Below, one piece after another: positions 39,294 to 64,000 of a stretch of 64,000 nucleotides of DNA. Position numbers and translations under genes: made by a program. The notes under the pieces were generated by a model that saw nothing but the letters and a program-made list of their open reading frames with translations, had not been told where the DNA came from and made no database searches. The DNA comes from Amphiduros pacificus (lineage: Eukaryota > Annelida > Polychaeta > Phyllodocida > Hesionidae), in assembly GCA_949316495.1 (NCBI GenBank), contig OX439012.1:30957927-31021926 (forward strand). The letters are read 5' to 3'. Numbering within the stretch: the stretch's first letter is position 1; each line of letters begins with the position of its first letter.

Positions 39294-41520
39294 AGATAAG
39301 ATAAGATAAGATAAAGTTTTATTTTGAATCAATCATTTACATAAAAACACTAGCTAAAAGCTAATTATTGATTATTGATATAACAAATAGTATTTACAAA
39401 CAAAAAATGAGATATATACAATGAATGGATAAGCACAATATTACAATATGAATTGACATAGGTTACAGCTGCAACTTGGGCCATCCCAGGTAGACAGCAG
39501 TTCTTTAAAATCCTTTAATTTTGTACAGTTTTTGTATTCATTAGGAAGCATATTCCATAAATGTGCACCATAATATGAGAATGTACTTCTCCCATAAGTC
39601 ATTTTCTTAAAGGGTTTCATTTCTAATTTGTGGTCATCTCTGAAATCGTATTTTAATTCTACAGGTTTAAACAAACATTTCATGAAAGATGGATTCAGAT
39701 CATTTAGTGTCTTAAAAACTTCAGTTATCATAACTTTCAACCTTCTTAAGTGCAACGTTTCGTAACCTGATCTTTCTAACAATAAATTATAATCACTATT
39801 TTTATCATCATATAAAAATCTTAAAGCACGCTCCTGGATTTTTTCCATTCTGCGCATTTGAACAGAACCACAAAAATGCCATGCAACTGGACAATAATTA
39901 AAAGTTGACAAGATAAAAGTATTATAAATAATCTTTCTGTCATCACCATTAAATATTTTCTTGAATCTGTACAATACATTAAGCTGTCTTGCAGCCCTAA
40001 CACACATCTTTGATACTTGTTTATCAAACTTCAATTTGTCATCTATTGTGATTCCCAGTAAATCCACAGAAGATTTAATATCAATGGTATCATTACCAAT
40101 GGATATATGAGTAGGTAATTGTGTGGTACAATATGGACTTTTAAGAAGCATTGCCTGGAACTTAGTGGGATTCACTTCCATAAAATTGTCATTGAACCAC
40201 TTTATGGCATTTTCTGCATCAAGCTGTAGGGCAGATATGACAAGTTCAATGGTTTTCTTCAAAACATCAAGTGTGTTGTCATCTGCATAGTTACTTAAAT
40301 CACATTTTTCTATAAACATAAAAAGATCATTTATAAATATGTTAAAAAGTAGAGGTCCAAGACAAGAACCTTGAGGAATTCCCTTTTTTAGGGGCTCCCA
40401 AGAGCTACGTTTATCTTCAATTTTAACTCTCTGGAGCCTGTCTGATAAGTATGAACTCAAAAACTTACAAGCCTCTTCACTAACACCATATGCTTTGAGT
40501 TTACATATTAAAAGACCATGTGGGATACAATCAAACGCTTTGGACAGGTCCATAAGTAATGTGCCAACAAACTCATTGTTGTCAATGGCCCACTTCCATT
40601 TGTCTATTAGGGAGATTAAAATATGATTGCAGCCATACTTCTTTCTATATGCACATAGCAAATCATTAAAAATATGTTCAAAGTAGCCTGAAAGCTGATC
40701 AGCAATTATGTTCTCAAATATTTTGTCTAATAATATCAGAATGCTTACAGGTCTATAGTTATTTTTCAACATATCATTGGCTTTCTAAAAAATTGGTGCA
40801 ATCTCAGCTTTTTTCATATCGCTGGGAAAACAACACTCATCTAAACAAACATTAAAAAGATCAGTTAAAACAGGACAAATTCTTCGGAACATAATTTTAT
40901 CAGTCTTCCAGGCAAGTTGTCATGACCAGTTGCCTTCTTAACATTGATACTTTGTAGGTGTTTTAATACTGTGTCACTATTTACCTTGGAAAAGCTGAAA
41001 ACATCTTCAGGGTTACATGTGGCCATCATCTGCCTAATTGCTGTGACACTTGGGTGACTACTATGTCTTGATAGCACATCTAATAGGTAGTCAGGTTCAT
41101 GTATATCTATGGCATCATAAACACCTATTGTGTCAGCCACTGTACAAAAGAAAAGATTAAAAATAAGCAGATTTCTTCTTTATCACTTATTATAATACCA
41201 TCTTCATTTAATATGATATTTGCATGATAAACACAGTTCTTGGACAGGAAAGGTTTTATGATGTCCCAGAAATCTTTTGGGCACTTAGCATGCTTACATT
41301 TAATTAAAAAGTAATTCCTGATGGCTTCTCTTCGCAGTTGTGTTGTGAGATTTCGCTGTACTCTATAATTTTCAAAATTTATATGACTGCGCCAAAGATA
41401 AAAGGCATTTTTTAGCATATTTCTTTTATACATGTTGTATCTTAGGTCTGATGTCATATAAGGTATCTGTTGGGATCGTATGATCCTTTTCTTCAGTGGG
41501 GCATGCTCATCCACATGTTG
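39294..41520 (-). mobile_element. 5'-truncated CR1/Jockey-like LINE, broken
   Basis: Minus-strand reverse transcriptase is readable as NNYRPVSILILLDKIFE, LMDLSKAFDCIPHGLL, KKGIPQGSCLGPLLFNIFIND and the catalytic box NYADDNT, then thumb and C-terminal region ending in a W-G-C-C-C-type motif (stop at 39441). Upstream fragments (41125-41514 and 40865-41140) give the linker before the RT. The endonuclease domain is missing, so the copy is 5'-truncated. At least one in-frame stop (just before the RT, about 40773) and two frame changes (near 41130 and 40890) break it. The 3' terminus is a (TTATC)n run, seen on the plus strand as GATAAGATAAG at 39294-39314. No clear target duplication. Confidence 0.92.
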
Positions 41521-42104
41521 GGAGCAATGATCATTATTTTATTAATTTTGAAAAATAGTGAGCTAATCTGTACTTTTTAGATTTTTTGGGGTGAGTTTAA
41601 TTTTGTTGGCCTTGTTGGGTTGTCCTCTTCCAAACGATCAGGTAAAGCCGGCAAGTCGGGCATTTTCACCTCCTAGCCCCGGCGGATCTTAATCGTGTGC
41701 ACCCTATATTAACAAAACTCGGATGGTGGAAGTCAGGTTGCATTTTATTGGTGTTTATCCATTGGTGTTTATCCATCCACGAAAGTGTTGGAGTTGCTGA
41801 TTGGTTTAAAGAGACACACCCCGGCGTATTGATCCATTTATGAGAAATGATTTTTACAAATGTCTAATTTAACTGCCATGTGCATTTGTAAATAAATATT
41901 GTGCGATAATTGACATTTAATTTGAACAAAAGCTGCATGAAATTAACTGTCATACTATCTGAATAAGTCTATTAAGTAATAAATGAAGAACTATTTTCTC
42001 TTCGACCATTGATTCAACACTGCAGATGTCCGTGAAACGGCCTGGTGTGCATCGTGAGATCTTCATTTCCTTTCAACTTTTTGTGTAATTATCACTTCAC
42101 CAAA
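41521..42104. promoter_or_regulatory. ALDH4A1 upstream region
   Basis: No gene seen. The stretch before the ALDH4A1 ATG should contain its promoter and 5' leader; no TATA box is evident. Nothing else recognised between the LINE remnant and the start codon. Confidence 0.4.
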
Positions 42105-60945
<18,841 letters not shown>

Positions 60946-62207
60946 CCATGGCAATGGACTAACAAATACATTGTGCAGTGATGATGCCGATAAAGAAAGG
61001 GCCGACAAATGCATTTTTTTTTTTTTAAATTTTTTATGCATTTATTAGGATTGGTGCTGATGAAGAAAGGGTCTACAAATGAAATGCCCGGAGTATTAAT
61101 GGTGCTGATGAAGAAAAGGCCAATGTGGAGCAGCAGCAACTATATAAACACAATAGTTTCATTAAACTGCAGCTTATCACAGTATTGCTTCAGTGAGAAT
61201 GATTATCGTGGAACATATTAGGAGACACACATTTGATATTGTCTCCACTTTGCCTTCCAAGATTACATTGAAAAATTAGAATTTCTTTCTGGGGCATCAA
61301 CATATTAAGTTTAACAACACTATTTGGTCTTGTAGGGTTTAATGATACTGAGATTCTGATTCACTTGTTCTCACAGGGACTTTTAACATATAAATAATTG
61401 ATCTCCGTAAAATGATCACAAATTGTCATTTTATGAAATTTGTTAAGTTACATATCCAGTTCAGCACTAAATAATACCAGTGAACAAACTAATAGTTAAA
61501 TGTGAACATATATGAAAAAGATATCTGTATTATGATCTGTTATATTTACTGCCAGATGGTTATGGTTATATAGCATTACTTGGAATAAATCTGCTAACTT
61601 GCTTCTAATAATTTGGGTGGAATTTAATGTGAACATTAAACAGTAGTGCCATGATCACATTTGGCAAAAAAAAAAAAGATTAATCTTTCACCGTTTGAAA
61701 CATAAAGGATGAGATTGTATAAAATATATTTTACTTTAAAAAAAAACTGATTGTATATAGATTGTAAATAAGTATCATGCGCCAGATTATATGTGAACAA
61801 AACATTTAGTATTAAAGCTGAGTGAAACAAATATAGTATATAATACATGGAATAAAAGCTGGAATAAGACTTAAAATTGACAGCAAAAATTATTTTGTTT
61901 CCATTACTGCCATGGAATTTAATTTGTCAAAATTTAGATTTGTCAATAGAAATATAGATTGGAGAGAATTTTGTCCGAGCTTATTTAATTAAAACTAATT
62001 TACAATTTCAAATTCTGAAATGTTCTTATTGGGAAATTGCTAATGAAGTATCTGAAGATATTAAGTAGGGAACGCTTATCAGCATAATAGGGCAGATATA
62101 TTTTAACACAACCCGAAAGAAGACATATTTTCCTCAGCCTTATTGATTAGCACACGACATATCAGTATTACAATCCATATTGGATTTATATCCTTGCTCT
62201 GCATCAC
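60946..62207 (+). other. ALDH4A1 3' UTR and downstream sequence
   Basis: AATAAA signals at 61584-61589 and 61851-61856 are the best candidates for the mRNA 3' end. No other gene seen. Three short similar segments (GATGAAGAAAGG-type, 60980-61130) form a loose local repeat. Confidence 0.55.
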
Positions 62208-62592
62208 CAGAGATATTTAAACAGAGATTGGAAAGAGCAGGTCTGCCACTAGGTGTCAGCGCGGTGCACCATCCAACTCGCACATGCAACTGTCGCGGAT
62301 TAGGGATAAATAGTTTTGCATTTATTACACAAATTCTTCCTTTCTTGATGTCATTGGTGTATGATTAACATAGATATGTGAAAAGTAAGTAGTTCTCGTA
62401 ATATATATGTCTTTATCTCGTAAAGACATATTTATACAAATCCACGAGTCCATGAATCCGGATCCAGGTCCGGTGTTATGGGTCTATATGTAGTATTTAC
62501 CGTGGCAACGGTTTCGCCACCACAGGATTGGTTCGCCTCAGCGATAATGCAAAACTTCAGCTTGTTTCCAATCTCTGTGTTAAATGTCTCTG
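62208..62592. mobile_element. MITE with 7-bp target duplication, copy 2
   Basis: The ends CAGAGATATTTAAACAGAGA and the inverse of CAGAGACATTTAACACAGAG match the copy at 10951. The perfect 7-bp duplication GCATCAC flanks it. It is 385 bp against 268 bp for the other copy, so one carries an internal deletion or insertion. No transposase. Confidence 0.87.
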
Positions 62593-63581
62593 GCATCACA
62601 TAATGAGTTGTTTTCATCATCTTGTGAGTTTTAGTGAAGCATTTGAACATTTTCGAACTGGTTGATTGCCTGAATTATTGGTTTATTAGTGTATTTCGTT
62701 TTGTTAAACACATCATGTTTAAAGGAAAATTGGTTTCATTCCTTATGCAAAAGAACAATATGGACAATTTAAAACTTTCCAGCAGAATTAATAAGTGTTG
62801 AATGAAATCATAGAATAAATAATTTCCGGGTAATCTTTTATAGCTTTTGGTAGGATTAACATCTGGTTGTACTTACCCTTCATGGATTTTTTCAGAAAAA
62901 AATGATTTTTTTTTCTAACTTACCATTTAGGGAATGCATTTATGTGATAGTCTCCAGGCCAAAATTAATAAAACTTATCCCAACAGAAAACAGAAAGCAG
63001 TGTCTGTATGAAAATACTACCGGTGTACCCCAGTCTTGGATTTCTGAGACTTGGAAAAATCATGTAATTTTTATACATTTTTGAAAATTAAAACATGGTT
63101 TGTCTCAACTGTCTCTGATTGATGTTTTCTCATTACAAGTGTAAAATTTCCCAAGGGCCCATGTTTGCCAAAATCATTTGTCATCCTGGGCTCATTTCAT
63201 TGGCTTGTACTGCCTGAAATGTCCATACTCCATTTAAAGCTTTCTCAAAATATTGCATTTTTTTCTTTTTTCTTCCTGCAATCAATATAGTGCAGAAGTT
63301 CTTATATGTGCCTACCCGGTATGTTAAAGCCTTGATGGACTCTTTGTTTACACCAAAGCATACCTTTCCATACAAGACAAAGTCTATTTCAACAAATTTT
63401 GCACTTCTCTCTCATATATTCTTTATTTCATCAGATTAAATGACATTAATTTTTTTTTTTTTTTGAAAGATGATCACTAATTTATTTTTCTCATAATAAT
63501 TGACAAACCATTTGTCCTTATTACACAAATTCAATAGAATACCAAATTTCCTGTCTGCCAGTAAAGATATAATTCTTGTGT
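62593..63581. other. intergenic, then MRPL51 3' UTR
   Basis: No gene recognised from 62600 to about 63420. Minus-strand AATAAA hexamers (plus-strand TTTATT at 63481-63486 and 63422-63427) are candidate poly(A) signals for MRPL51. Confidence 0.5.
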
Positions 63582-63859
63582 TTATCTTGGTCTATCCTTG
63601 CGGTTAGTGAGGCGCGATCGGCCTCCCGCACCACGCCCACTCCAGAACGGTGCGTGCCGTCTGCGATTGTCATGTTTGTAGCGATAAAACAACTGTTTGT
63701 TCAGTTCATGATATTTACTGGGGTAGACTTCCTTCAAAAGTTTCCCTTCAAACTGCATGCGCCGTACGAGTCTCTGCATCTCGCTGCCTTTGAAGCCCCT
63801 TAACCATACGGGACCCTTCATTAACTGCCAAGGATGAACACTTCCGTCGCCCAGTATAT
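63582..63859 (-). CDS. MRPL51: mitochondrial ribosomal protein L51 (mL51), 3'-terminal exon
   Basis: A TTTCAG acceptor precedes the exon, which enters at phase 1 and runs 92 codons to TAA. It matches the conserved core of MRPL51: ILGDGSVHPWQLMKGPVWLRG (human [21 protein letters not shown]), then KGSEMQRLVRRMQFEGK and LNKQLFYRYKHDNRR (human LNKRIRYLYKHFNRH). The protein is a mitochondrion-specific part of the large (39S) ribosomal subunit. After the point where the human protein ends, this one adds about 20 residues rich in Gly, Arg and Ser (SGRGAGGRSRLTNRKDRPR). The upstream exons with the transit peptide lie beyond the window; the sequence from 63860 to 64000 is intron. Confidence 0.88.
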
Positions 63860-64000
63860 CTGAAATACAACAATACATACCAGTCAAAATAAATATTCTC
63901 ATATAATTTAACATACAGTTAAAAATTATAACTTTGGATGTTTAACTTGATATTTAGACACAATCTGGTATGACACAAAAATAATTTAACATACAATTAA

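Noticed and set aside
39441-41514. Reverse transcriptase as part of an LTR or viral element
   Set aside because: Domain order and motifs are of the non-LTR type; no integrase, protease, capsid or LTR is present, and it ends in a pentanucleotide run.

Overview
The window looks like nuclear DNA of an AT-rich invertebrate genome, most probably a mollusc (inferred from gene content and from the dispersed-repeat style, not proven). Genes are spliced with GT-AG introns, bear eukaryotic poly(A) signals, and are separated by minisatellites, MITE-like elements and one LINE. I find five host genes.

Left part (1-10330, minus strand): ten exons of a membrane protein with an N-terminal ubiquitin-like domain, three hydrophobic segments and armadillo-type repeats; its 3' end lies off the window. 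Head to head with it, 164 bp away, starts a complete 12-exon PSMC2 (26S proteasome ATPase Rpt1, 433 codons, plus strand, 10495-27589). The gap holds a perfect TGACGTCA CRE/ATF site. PSMC2's last intron is about 10.5 kb long and full of MITEs. Tail to tail with PSMC2 lies a single-exon ankyrin-repeat gene with a SOCS-box-like C terminus (28865-30061, minus).

Middle part (30-42 kb): no host gene seen. It holds three large minisatellites (56 bp, 37/38 bp and 24 bp units) and a 5'-truncated, broken CR1/Jockey-like LINE on the minus strand.

Right part: a complete 13-exon ALDH4A1 (delta-1-pyrroline-5-carboxylate dehydrogenase, 560 codons, plus strand, 42105-60945) whose introns hold 43-bp, 19-bp, 39-bp and 293-bp tandem arrays, a piggyBac-like MITE, a TTAA-flanked MITE and two copies of a TA-duplicating element. 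The 3'-terminal exon of mitochondrial ribosomal protein L51 (MRPL51, minus) closes the window.

The most striking structure is that three independent minisatellites start exactly at splice junctions and have copied the junction into every unit. The armadillo gene has a 35-bp array grown from an exon end plus 5' splice site, and a 76-bp array grown from a 3' splice site plus the first bases of the exon. ALDH4A1 has a 39-bp array beginning at the donor of exon 8. In the 35-bp array each unit holds an in-phase 8-codon potential mini-exon. Several MITE families can be delimited to the base by target-site duplications, and one insertion is proven by empty sites within the tandem array it entered.
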